From positions 4,344,001 to 4,408,000 of the forward strand of contig NZ_LR134376.1 of the NCBI RefSeq assembly GCF_900637545.1: a DNA stretch of 64,000 nucleotides. The letters run 5' to 3'. This DNA is from Aeromonas encheleia. GTDB lineage: Bacteria > Pseudomonadota > Gammaproteobacteria > Enterobacterales > Aeromonadaceae. Below the pieces are notes generated by a model that was given only the letters and a program-made list of their open reading frames with translations, did no database searches and was not told where the DNA came from. Positions 37,353 through 46,354 of this stretch are shown here, piece by piece (positions within the stretch are counted from its first letter, which is position 1; the number at the start of each line of letters is the position of its first letter). A program made the position numbers and the translations under genes.

Positions 37353-37388
37353 TTCGATTAGCGAAGCGCAGTCGGACGATCCCTTTGA

Positions 37389-37901
37389 TTACAGCCTGTC
37401 GGCAAGGGTGACAGCCTCTGACTGGGTTGCCTGTGTATCAGCAAATAGCCGCCTGCCGAGATGGCGGATCAGCAGCAGAGGGGGCAGCAGCGTGAGCAGC
37501 AACCAGTGGGTATGGGGTAGGATAAAGGCCCAGATGATCTCGTGAGGCTGCCAGGTCGAGGCGGTCGCCGTCATAAAGGCGGTGTCATAGGTCTGCCACA
37601 GCCAGAGCCCGGCAAAGAGCGGCGGCAACAGCAGGCGCGGTGTCAGCAGAAACAGGGGCAAGAAAGCACAGGCGAGCACGGCGCTGAACTCCAGCATGGC
37701 CGGGGCCAGCTCGGCAAAGGTCCGCCCCGAAGAGAGGCCGCTCCATTGTAGGGACATGTCCTCGGTCAGTGCAGGCCACCAGGAAGCGTACTGGAACAGG
37801 GTGAACGAGAGGGCAAACAGCAGGCTGGCCAGCAGCGCCAGCACCGTTTTTCGCAACAACCAGCGCCCCAGTAGGCGCAGCCTTGGCATCCATTTAGACA
37901 T
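37389..37901 (-). CDS. Hypothetical membrane protein
   Basis: 170 residues from the ATG at 37901 (GGGAG seven bases upstream); a longer frame to 38018 passes through a repeat copy and is rejected. Four hydrophobic segments are apparent (about 17-37, 66-86, 90-105 and 120-145), with a charged C-terminus. The family was not recognised. It is bracketed on both sides by GGTGGGTGTCC-type repeats. Confidence 0.6.
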   Translation of the reverse strand: MSKWMPRLRLLGRWLLRKTVLALLASLLFALSFTLFQYASWWPALTEDMSLQWSGLSSGRTFAELAPAMLEFSAVLACAFLPLFLLTPRLLLPPLFAGLWLWQTYDTAFMTATASTWQPHEIIWAFILPHTHWLLLTLLPPLLLIRHLGRRLFADTQATQSEAVTLADRL

Positions 37902-37962
37902 TAATGACTCCCATCTGGTGACGGGGCAGTATGCCGTCCCTACCAGCCTCCTCAAAGCAGCA

Positions 37963-38048
37963 TCTTCGGACACCCACCTCTGGGTGACGACACGGGTAAC
38001 CCTCCAGACAAGGCCCACCTCAGAAAGATGGATATCCTAGATTTCCGG
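37963..38048. repeat. Second inverted pair of the GGTGGGTGTCC repeat family
   Basis: Minus-strand copy with AGAGGTGGGTGTCCGAAGAT (37963-37985) and plus-strand copy with GAAAGATGGATATCCTAGAT (38019-38048) lie 34 bases apart in the same orientation to each other as the first pair. It ends at the left edge of the AT-rich islet. Confidence 0.7.
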
Positions 38049-38121
38049 ATAGTCTTCTTTCAGGCCTTATTAAGGCTTCAATCAAGGCTGACATGGATGT
38101 ACACTAACGACAGTTTGTGTC

Positions 38122-38562
38122 GTGGTAGTCATATATCTATTGCTCTTTTCAGGAATATATCAGGTTACAGCGAGTCATAAGATGATAAATCATATTTATG
38201 GGATTATTGGTATCGTCGGCACTTTGGTTACGATTGTGACGAGCTTCATCAGAAATCAAGAAATATCTCAATGGCTTCTTGTATGCTCAGGTTGGTTTGC
38301 TGCTTTAATAATTGGATGGTTCACGCATAAAACAATAAAGATCCTAAGCAGAGATCATAAAGAAGTAGTCATTAGTAATGATACAGTGAAACAAAACCTT
38401 ATAGATCGCAATCAAAATTTAACCACAGAGCTTGCACATGCCTTAGAGCAAAAAGAGAAAATGGAAGGAATCGCAGCTTATTTAGCTACACAAAGCTCTC
38501 AGGTTATCGCTATGCCTAGAGCTATTGTAAGGCAAGAAAACACTGAATCAGGAGGAAACTAA
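38122..38562 (+). CDS. Islet membrane/coiled-coil protein
   Basis: Up to 146 residues from GTG 38122, or 126 from the ATG at 38182 (MINHIYGIIG); neither has a strong ribosome site. Two transmembrane segments (about GIIGIVGTLVTIVTSFI and WLLVCSGWFAALIIGWF) are followed by a cytosolic Gln/Glu/Lys-rich coiled coil (about 85-120). The base composition is strongly AT-rich, unlike the flanks. Its stop is one base before the Beta-protein gene start (TAAAATG), so the two are co-translated. No family was recognised. Confidence 0.7.
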   Translation: MVVIYLLLFSGIYQVTASHKMINHIYGIIGIVGTLVTIVTSFIRNQEISQWLLVCSGWFAALIIGWFTHKTIKILSRDHKEVVISNDTVKQNLIDRNQNLTTELAHALEQKEKMEGIAAYLATQSSQVIAMPRAIVRQENTESGGN

Positions 38563-38563
38563 A

Positions 38564-39628
38564 ATGAGTATTAATTTTGATGATTATTCATATTATCCTG
38601 CATTAAGAACGCGCGCTGCAGAAATTCTTGGGTTGAATCAATTGACTCATGATAAAAAAGAAAAAATACTTCCACTAGTAACTTTAGGTAAGTGGCCGAG
38701 GGCTGATGAAATTCAAGTATCTCTCGATAAGACCCTAGAGGCAATGGATGGTTTACCTTTCATCCTCGATGTTACTCAAGAGAGCAAACATCACTGTGCT
38801 TCAAGTTTAGAGCTTCTATCTTCTGAAAATAACTTCAGTAATTGGATATCTTTTTGCTCTCGCAATGATGCTATTATCCCTGTTGTTCAGATGCCAGAAT
38901 CTGCGAGACTTAGAGATGTAGTTCAACAGGCAAGAACCCTTGAAAGAGAAAAAGGGGCGATTGCATTTCGCATTAAAAACCTTAATACAGACATTAATAA
39001 AACGATTGCATCTTTAGTCTCTTTAGATTCGCCAGAAAGTGCCATTATATTCATTGATTTAGGTTATATAAGAGGGCATATATCAACAATGACCTCAGCA
39101 GCAATAAATGCGATAAACCAAATAAGAACAGAACTTCCAGAAGCCATAATAAGTGTTTTGCCAACCAGTTTCCCAAGTTCTGTCGCGAATTTTTCTGGTG
39201 AGAGTGGGCAATTTGGATATATAGATATAATGGAAAGAGAGTTCCACCAGGCTATTGGAGGGAGAAGTGTATCAATATATGGAGATCACAGTTCAATCCA
39301 CTCTGTTGTCTATGACGATGTTGGTGGACGTTATGTGCCTCGAATCGACGTGGCATTAGATGACGCTTGGTTTTTTGAGAGAAGGCCAGGGCTTGATAGC
39401 AAAGGATATATTGAAGCAGCAAAAGCAATTTTGAAAAGATATCCAGATTATTTGGATGATGAATCTTGGGGGGCCCAAATGATCAGAAATGCTGCGTCTG
39501 GTGACATTGTCGGTATGGGCAGTCCTGCAAAATGGATATCGGTACGTGTAAACCTACACATAACAAAGCAAATTGAATTATCAGAAGCACTTAAAACTGC
39601 CTACGATCCTGAAGAGGAATTTTTCTGA
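38564..39628 (+). CDS. Beta-family protein (PF14350-like)
   Basis: 354 residues, GGAGG ribosome site. The N-terminal FDDYSYYPALRTRAAEILGL, followed by KEKILPLVTLGKW (about 33-45) and LPFILDVTQ, and the middle NAIIPVVQ and SAIIFIDLGYI resemble the uncharacterised Beta protein family found in phages and accessory regions. The alternating beta-strand/helix pattern suggests a barrel-like fold. It is AT-rich, coupled to the membrane protein and convergent with the sce7726-type gene. The family assignment is from memory; the function is unknown. Confidence 0.7.
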   Translation: MSINFDDYSYYPALRTRAAEILGLNQLTHDKKEKILPLVTLGKWPRADEIQVSLDKTLEAMDGLPFILDVTQESKHHCASSLELLSSENNFSNWISFCSRNDAIIPVVQMPESARLRDVVQQARTLEREKGAIAFRIKNLNTDINKTIASLVSLDSPESAIIFIDLGYIRGHISTMTSAAINAINQIRTELPEAIISVLPTSFPSSVANFSGESGQFGYIDIMEREFHQAIGGRSVSIYGDHSSIHSVVYDDVGGRYVPRIDVALDDAWFFERRPGLDSKGYIEAAKAILKRYPDYLDDESWGAQMIRNAASGDIVGMGSPAKWISVRVNLHITKQIELSEALKTAYDPEEEFF

Positions 39629-39634
39629 GGTTAG

Positions 39635-39655
39635 AAGGGAGGGGAACCTCCCTTA
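39635..39655. terminator. Shared terminator between the convergent islet genes
   Basis: AAGGGAGG and CCTCCCTT arms with a GGAA loop (39635-39654), six bases after the Beta-protein stop and directly at the sce7726-type stop. Confidence 0.7.
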
Positions 39656-40450
39656 TTACTTTATGACTCTTTTCAATACTTTAATGGGTTGAGTATTACC
39701 AACCTCTCCATGTTTTCTCATAAAATTTTCAATATTCGCCGTATAGAATTCATTTGATGCTTCTATCTTTATACTTCCAGAAGCATTCAGTTTATTTTGT
39801 TCCCGCCTCAACTTAGCTTTGCTCAATAAACTCAAATCAGTCTCACTAGAGAAACTAGTATCAACCAACTTCTTCAAGAAATTACTAGATGTTTCTTTAT
39901 AACGATTTTTAAGAGCGTTCAACGTGAAGCTTCTAATTCTTGATAATGAAAACTGATAAGCCATATTTTCTAGTGACTCACGACTAGTTTCAAACGGAAG
40001 CTGACTCCCATTCTCAACGAGAAATGTTTGCAACTCTTTTTTCAGCAGAAAATTAAGATAAATACTTTTATTTCTTAGAATTGATGTCCGTCCACGCTGA
40101 ACGATTTTAAACCGAACACCATTGTTAGTATTTGAATATTCAATAACGCCTATATCAGAGGCTACTTTTTTTGTGACTTCGTAAGTAAATTTTGGAGCAC
40201 AAACAACAGTAACTTTCTCAAAACGAGAAACAAATGTTTCTAATTGGCCGTCTAGTCGCTTAAGAGAATCAAAGTCACTTTTAATTTCAAATGCTTGGAG
40301 GTGGCCGTTGGCCACGGCCAAGTCGGCACGACGACTCCAATCTGCCACAACCATTTCATTAATAAGAGTAGCATTCTCTAATAAGCCCTTTTTAAAAAGC
40401 CAATCAATAAGGGCAATTTTAACTTCCTGCTCTCGCAATAAAACTGACAT
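39656..40450 (-). CDS. sce7726-family PD-(D/E)XK-like protein
   Basis: 264 residues from the ATG at 40450. The N-terminal 110 residues carry a PD-(D/E)XK-type pattern: Glu32, Asp43 in RRADLAV, and Glu55-x-Lys57 in AFEIKSD, followed by a helix with Gln69 (LDGQLETF). This matches the sce7726 family, a set of unknown proteins often seen next to partner genes in accessory regions. The C-terminal half is helical and Lys/Ser-rich. It is AT-rich and probably a nuclease or nuclease-derived DNA binder. Confidence 0.72.
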   Translation of the reverse strand: MSVLLREQEVKIALIDWLFKKGLLENATLINEMVVADWSRRADLAVANGHLQAFEIKSDFDSLKRLDGQLETFVSRFEKVTVVCAPKFTYEVTKKVASDIGVIEYSNTNNGVRFKIVQRGRTSILRNKSIYLNFLLKKELQTFLVENGSQLPFETSRESLENMAYQFSLSRIRSFTLNALKNRYKETSSNFLKKLVDTSFSSETDLSLLSKAKLRREQNKLNASGSIKIEASNEFYTANIENFMRKHGEVGNTQPIKVLKRVIK

Positions 40451-40704
40451 GATTTCGCCACACCCTTTAAACTTTAAAAGTAGTATAGCAAGATATTTTA
40501 ATATAATCCACACATGTATCGCACACATATTTAAATATGTATTTTTTAGAATGGGACCATCAATATCAAAAATAAATTATAAATTTGAACTTCGATATAC
40601 GAATCACATAGTTAAACATTTCTTATATGTACTGCAAGTTTATTTAAAAACTAGACTCAAGTAATAGCAATACATACTTCAGACAATGTTATTAAGAACC
40701 CAAG
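40451..40704. other. AT-rich right edge of the islet
   Basis: About 250 very AT-rich bases upstream of the sce7726-type gene, holding its promoter and no convincing ORF. The composition returns to high GC at about 40705. Confidence 0.5.
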
Positions 40705-41112
40705 TCACAGATGGGCACGGTTTTGATCCCCCTCCAATCCGCCGAGGGTCAGAGGCAACGTCAGGGACGCCATCAGGGATGATGGCGTAGCCGCAGTCGG
40801 CACAGGGATGTGCCGTCTGCGGCGACCCGTCCGATGTTGGCTCTGGCCCGAGGGCACTGGCGAAGCCAGCGGATTGGCGGGGGTGGCCTTTCTTTTGGTG
40901 ACTTTTCTTTGGCCACGCAAAGAAAAGTTACTCGCCCCAGCCCGAAGGGCGGGCGAAACCCTGTCGAGGGCCACGCCCTCGCGTCCTGCACGGAGCCAGC
41001 CGTGCCAAGATCCAAAACCCCCCTCATCCCCAACCCTTCTCCCACAAGGGGAGAAGGAGGCAAAGACTATCTCGGGGATGATCCCCTCTCCCGTTGGGAG
41101 AGGGTCAGGGTG
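40705..41112. repeat. Composite intergenic repeat region before uvrD
   Basis: Contains an 11-bp perfect inverted repeat ACTTTTCTTTG/CAAAGAAAAGT (40901-40911 and 40918-40928), then two hairpins of the type CTTCTCCC/GGGGAGAAG (41036-41056) and CCCTCTCCC/GGGAGAGGG (41084-41104), within runs resembling CCTCACCCT. Such sequences are familiar as multi-copy intergenic elements in gammaproteobacteria. No gene is supported. Confidence 0.6.
41084..41104 (-). terminator. Hairpin downstream of uvrD
   Basis: CCCTCTCCC and GGGAGAGGG arms with a GTT loop, 15 bases past the uvrD stop. It belongs to the intergenic repeat and has no T-run on the minus strand. Confidence 0.4.
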
Positions 41113-41118
41113 AGGGGA

Positions 41119-43290
41119 TTAAAGCGCCTCCAATCTGGCATAGGCCGTCACCAGCCACTTGGCGCCGACCTCGTCGAACTGGATCTGGACCCGGCTCTGC
41201 TGGCCTACCCCTTCGAAGTTGAGCACTATGCCTTCGCCGAATTTCGGATGCAGCACCCGCTGGCCGAGCTTGATGCCGCTGGCGTCGAAGCTCTGCTGCA
41301 CCTCGTTCTGGCTGAAGCGGCCGTACTGGGTCGGGCGGCTGACCTGGGTGCGCAGCCGGATCTCTTCCAGGCACTCGGCGGGCATCTCGCGGATGAAGCG
41401 GCTCGGCTTGTGGAACATCTCGCGGCCATAGATGCGGCGGCTCTCCGCATAACAGATGTAGAGCTTCTCCATGGCGCGGGTCATGCCCACGTAGCAGAGG
41501 CGGCGCTCCTCCTCGAGCCGGCCCGACTCCTCGGTGGATTGCTGGCTGGGGAACATGCCTTCCTCCACGCCGACCAGCAGCACCAGGGGGAACTCCAGCC
41601 CCTTGGCGCTGTGCAGGGTCATCAGCTGCACCGCATCGGCGTATTCGTCCGCCTGATTTTCGCCGGACTCCAGCGCCGCGTGGGCGAGGAAGGCCGACAG
41701 ATCGCTCATGTCTTCCAGCTCGTCCGGCCGCTGATACTGACGGCAAGCCGTCACCAGCTCGTCCAGGTTCTCCACCCGCGCCTGGGATTTCTCCCCTTTT
41801 TCGGCCAGATACATGGCCTTGAGGCCGGAGTGCTGGATGGCGATGTCCGCCTGCTGATGCAGGGGCAATAAGGAGACCTTCTCCTCCAGCGCGTCGATGA
41901 GATCGACGAAGCCGCGCACCGCGTTGCCGGCGCGACCGGTCAGCACCTTGTCATTGAGCAGCACCCTGGCCGACTGCCACAGGTTCAGCCCCTGATCCCT
42001 GGCGTTGTTGCGCAGTATCTCCAGGGTGCGATCGCCTATCCCCCGGGTCGGGGTGTTGACGACCCGCTCGAAGCTGGCGTCGTCGCCTCTGTTGTTGATG
42101 AGGCGCAGGTAGGCCATGGCGTCTTTGATTTCCTGGCGCTCGAAGAAGCGCAGGCCGCCGTAGATGCGGTACGGCATGGCGTCCTGCATCAGTGCCTCTT
42201 CCAGCACCCGGGACTGGGCGTTGGAGCGATAGAGGATGGCGCAGTCGGCCAGCAGTCCCCCCTTCTCCTTCCAGTCCTTGAGCCGGCCGACCACGAAGCG
42301 GGCCTCGTCCACCTCGTTGAAGGCGGCGTAGAGGGAGATGGGATCCCCTTCCACCCCCTCGGTCCACAGCTCCTTGCCGAGCCGCTCCGAGTTGTTGGCG
42401 ATGACGCAGTTGGCGGCCTTGAGGATGTTGGCGGTGGAGCGGTAGTTCTGTTCCAGACGGATGGTCTCGGCGCCCTGGTAATCGGTCAGGAAGCGCTGGA
42501 TGTTCTCGATCTTGGCGCCGCGCCAGCCGTAGATGGACTGATCGTCGTCGCCGACGATCATCACCTTGCCGGACTCGCCGGCCAGCATCCGCAGCCAGGC
42601 GTACTGGATGCCGTTGGTGTCCTGGAATTCGTCCACCAGGATGTTCTGGAAGCGATCCCGGTAGTGTTCGAGGATGTGCGGCTTGTTCAGCCACAGCTCG
42701 TGGGCGCGCAGCAGCAGCTCGGCGAAGTCCACCAGCCCGGAGCGATCGCAGGTCTCCTGGTAGGTCTTGTAGATCTGCTGGTAGGTGCGGGTGACGGGAT
42801 CGCCGTAGAGATCGATGTCGCCGGGGCGCAGGCCTTCGTCTTTCTTGCCGTTGATGTAGCCCATCACGGCGCGCGGCGCCCAGTGCTTCTCGTCCAGATT
42901 CAGTGCCTTGAGCACCCGGCGGATGAGACGATACTGGTCGTCGGAGTCGAGGATCTGGAAGTCCTGCGGCAGGCCGGCATCCAGATGATGGGCCCGCAGC
43001 AGGCGGTGGGCGATGCCGTGGAAGGTGCCGATCCACATGCCGCGCACGCCGTCGCCTATCACCTTCTCGACCCGGCCGCGCATCTCGGCGGCCGCCTTGT
43101 TGGTGAAGGTCACCGCTATGATGGAGAAGGGTGAACAACGCTCCACCTGCATCAGCCAGGCGATACGGTGCACCAGCACCCGGGTCTTGCCCGAGCCGGC
43201 GCCCGCCAGCACCAGCAGATTGCTGCGAGGGGCCGCGACCGCGTCTCGTTGCTTGTCGTTGAGCCCGTCGAGCAGGGTTGAAACGTCCAT
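41119..43290 (-). CDS. uvrD: DNA helicase II UvrD
   Basis: 723 residues from the ATG at 43290 (MDVSTLLDGLNDKQRDAV; E. coli 720), with AGGAG five bases upstream. A 3'-5' superfamily 1 helicase of nucleotide-excision and mismatch repair. Motifs: Walker A AGAGSGKT (about 30-37), AVTFTNKAA, DEFQDTN (II), GDDDQSIYGWRGA (III), EQNYRS (IV), LMTLHSAKGLEF (V) and VGMTRAMEKL (VI). The C-terminal tail (GEGIVLNFEGVGQQSRVQI) is the Tudor-like domain. SOS control is indicated by a LexA box at the promoter. Confidence 0.98.
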   Translation of the reverse strand: MDVSTLLDGLNDKQRDAVAAPRSNLLVLAGAGSGKTRVLVHRIAWLMQVERCSPFSIIAVTFTNKAAAEMRGRVEKVIGDGVRGMWIGTFHGIAHRLLRAHHLDAGLPQDFQILDSDDQYRLIRRVLKALNLDEKHWAPRAVMGYINGKKDEGLRPGDIDLYGDPVTRTYQQIYKTYQETCDRSGLVDFAELLLRAHELWLNKPHILEHYRDRFQNILVDEFQDTNGIQYAWLRMLAGESGKVMIVGDDDQSIYGWRGAKIENIQRFLTDYQGAETIRLEQNYRSTANILKAANCVIANNSERLGKELWTEGVEGDPISLYAAFNEVDEARFVVGRLKDWKEKGGLLADCAILYRSNAQSRVLEEALMQDAMPYRIYGGLRFFERQEIKDAMAYLRLINNRGDDASFERVVNTPTRGIGDRTLEILRNNARDQGLNLWQSARVLLNDKVLTGRAGNAVRGFVDLIDALEEKVSLLPLHQQADIAIQHSGLKAMYLAEKGEKSQARVENLDELVTACRQYQRPDELEDMSDLSAFLAHAALESGENQADEYADAVQLMTLHSAKGLEFPLVLLVGVEEGMFPSQQSTEESGRLEEERRLCYVGMTRAMEKLYICYAESRRIYGREMFHKPSRFIREMPAECLEEIRLRTQVSRPTQYGRFSQNEVQQSFDASGIKLGQRVLHPKFGEGIVLNFEGVGQQSRVQIQFDEVGAKWLVTAYARLEAL

Positions 43291-43298
43291 CACCACTC

Positions 43299-43314
43299 CT
43301 GTTTATTTATACAG
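43299..43314. promoter_or_regulatory. LexA (SOS) box of uvrD
   Basis: CTGTTTATTTATACAG is a perfect CTGT-N8-ACAG with an all-AT centre. It sits between the -10 box and the start codon of uvrD, where LexA would block transcription. Confidence 0.85.
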
Positions 43315-43320
43315 GCGGCG

Positions 43321-43349
43321 ATTATACGGCCTGAGCGGCCAGAGACCAA
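43321..43349 (-). promoter_or_regulatory. uvrD promoter
   Basis: -10 TATAAT (43321-43326) and -35 TTGGTC (43344-43349) on the minus strand, with an exact 17-base spacer. The LexA box begins seven bases downstream of the -10. Confidence 0.75.
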
Positions 43350-43575
43350 ATCGTCGTGCGGCCGCTCCCGTCACGGGCCGATCGCCCGCCTCCCATGCCA
43401 CAGATTGGCGCCAATGGAAGCTTCCTTTTTCATCAAGGGAAGAAAACGCTTGCTTATAACACCATGAATATAAACAAAAATGTCATTTGAGCCTTATTAA
43501 TCGCAGCATTTACATCTGAAAACAAGTACAAAAACAAACACTTATAAATCAATTTGCTTATATTTCAAACCGTTA
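43350..43575. other. AT-rich spacer between uvrD and the nucleoside importer
   Basis: No gene. It holds a second PurR-like sequence on the minus strand (43440-43455) and otherwise shows AT-rich DNA leading to the importer promoter. Confidence 0.5.
43440..43455 (-). promoter_or_regulatory. PurR-box-like sequence, distal copy
   Basis: Minus strand AAGCAAGCGTTTTCTT matches 12 of 14 defined positions of ACGCAAACGTTTNCNT. It lies about 245 bases upstream of the importer gene. Confidence 0.4.
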
Positions 43576-43591
43576 ACGCAAACGTTTTTCC
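43576..43591 (+). promoter_or_regulatory. PurR box before the BMP nucleoside importer
   Basis: ACGCAAACGTTTTTCC matches the PurR consensus at 12 of the first 12 and 13 of 14 defined positions. It lies 110 bases upstream of the GTG start and overlaps the likely promoter (TATGAT at 43594-43599). Repression under purine excess is expected. Confidence 0.75.
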
Positions 43592-43700
43592 TTTATGATC
43601 CCCTTGACCCACACGATGGCTCACTTACAGTTAGCCGGCGTGCTTTATGACCTGCTGATAACAGGTTGTGGACCCTCACATAACAATCAAGGATACGATC

Positions 43701-44699
43701 GTGACTAAAGTGCTCAAGCTGGCCACCGTGGCCGCCCTCACCCTCGCTGCCCTGTCCGCCCAGGCAGCCTCCGATCCCGCCGTCATCTATGATACCGCCG
43801 GCAAATTCGACAAATCCTTCAACGAAGCCGTGTTCCGTAATGGCGTCGAAGTCTACAACAAGGACAAAGGCGTCAAGGTCAAGGAGTTCGAACCCCAGAA
43901 CGAAGCCCAGCGTGAGCAGGGTCTGCGCCGTCTGGCCAGCCGTGGCAACAGCCCCATCGTCGCCGTCGGCTTCAACATGGGTTCCGCGGTAGAGAAAGTC
44001 GCCACCGAATTCCCGAAAACCCAGTTCACCATCATCGACATGGTGGTCGACAAGCCGAACGTACAGTCCCTCATCTTCAAGGAGCATGAAGGCTCCTTCC
44101 TGGTGGGTGCGCTGGCAGCCATCGCCTCCAAGAGCGGCAAGGTCGGCTTCGTGGGCGGCATGGACATCCCGCTGATCCGCAAATTCCAGTGCGGCTACGA
44201 GCAGGGCGCCAAGTACATCAATCCGAAGATCGACGTGTACCAGAACATGACCGGCTCCACCCCGGCCGCCTTTGCTGACCCGGCCAAGGGTGCCGAGCTG
44301 GCCAAGTCCCAGTTCGCCAAGGGCGCCGACGTGGTCTATGCCGCCGCCGGCGGTACCGGTATCGGTGTCTACCAGGCTGCCAAAGATGAAGGCAAGCTGG
44401 CCATCGGCGTGGATTCCAACCAGAACCACCTGCAACCTGGCACCATGCTGACCTCCATGGTCAAGGATGTTGGCCTGGCCGCTTACAAGTCCTGGGATGA
44501 CGCCGCCAAGGGCAGCTGGAAGCCGGGTATCCAGACTCTGGGTCTGGCCGAAGGCGGGGTGGATTGGGCACTCGACAAAGACAACGAGAAGCTGATCACC
44601 CCGGACATGAAGGCCAAGGTTGACGCCATCAAGGCCGACATCATCTCCGGCAAGGTCAAGGTGCACGACTACATGAGTGACAACTCCTGCAAATACTGA
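43701..44699 (+). CDS. BMP-family nucleoside-binding lipoprotein-like protein
   Basis: 332 residues with a GTG start at 43701 (AAGGA 11 bases upstream). The signal peptide MTKVLKLATVAALTLAALSA is cleaved after AQA; no lipobox Cys is seen. PnrA/Med-type periplasmic nucleoside-binding domain: YDTAGKFDKSFNEAVFRNG (about 30-48), VGGMDIPLIRKFQCGYEQGAKY, VYAAAGGTGIGVYQAA and GVDSNQNHLQPG. It serves the ABC importer encoded downstream. A strong terminator after it should give higher expression of the binding protein than of the membrane parts. Confidence 0.92.
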   Translation: MTKVLKLATVAALTLAALSAQAASDPAVIYDTAGKFDKSFNEAVFRNGVEVYNKDKGVKVKEFEPQNEAQREQGLRRLASRGNSPIVAVGFNMGSAVEKVATEFPKTQFTIIDMVVDKPNVQSLIFKEHEGSFLVGALAAIASKSGKVGFVGGMDIPLIRKFQCGYEQGAKYINPKIDVYQNMTGSTPAAFADPAKGAELAKSQFAKGADVVYAAAGGTGIGVYQAAKDEGKLAIGVDSNQNHLQPGTMLTSMVKDVGLAAYKSWDDAAKGSWKPGIQTLGLAEGGVDWALDKDNEKLITPDMKAKVDAIKADIISGKVKVHDYMSDNSCKY

Positions 44700-44728
44700 G
44701 TCACCGCTACTACTCTCAATCCAAGATG

Positions 44729-44752
44729 ACCGGCCCGTACGGGCCGGTTTTT
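44729..44752 (+). terminator. Terminator between the binding protein and ATPase genes
   Basis: ACCGGCCCGTACGGGCCGGT palindrome followed by TTTTT. It is probably partial, to favour the binding protein. Confidence 0.9.
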
Positions 44753-44785
44753 AGTCTCTAATTCATGACCCGCAAGGACTGCATC

Positions 44786-46350
<1,565 letters not shown>

Positions 46351-46354
<4 letters not shown>

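Larger units (their letters stand above)
36993..37388. other. Non-coding stretch with GGTGGGTGTCC-type repeats
   Basis: About 400 bases without a supported gene. It contains three copies of a repeat family (37075-37096 inverted, 37125-37150 and 37322-37352 direct). No terminator with a T-run was seen directly after the KAS-II gene. Confidence 0.6.

Noticed and set aside
37902..38018. Longer start for the hypothetical membrane protein
   Set aside because: The extension runs through a GGTGGGTGTCC-type repeat copy, and the ATG at 37901 has a good ribosome site.
40308..40664. 118-codon plus-strand frame over the start of the sce7726-type gene
   Set aside because: It overlaps the antisense of a better-supported gene, runs into very AT-rich DNA and shows no ribosome site or family.
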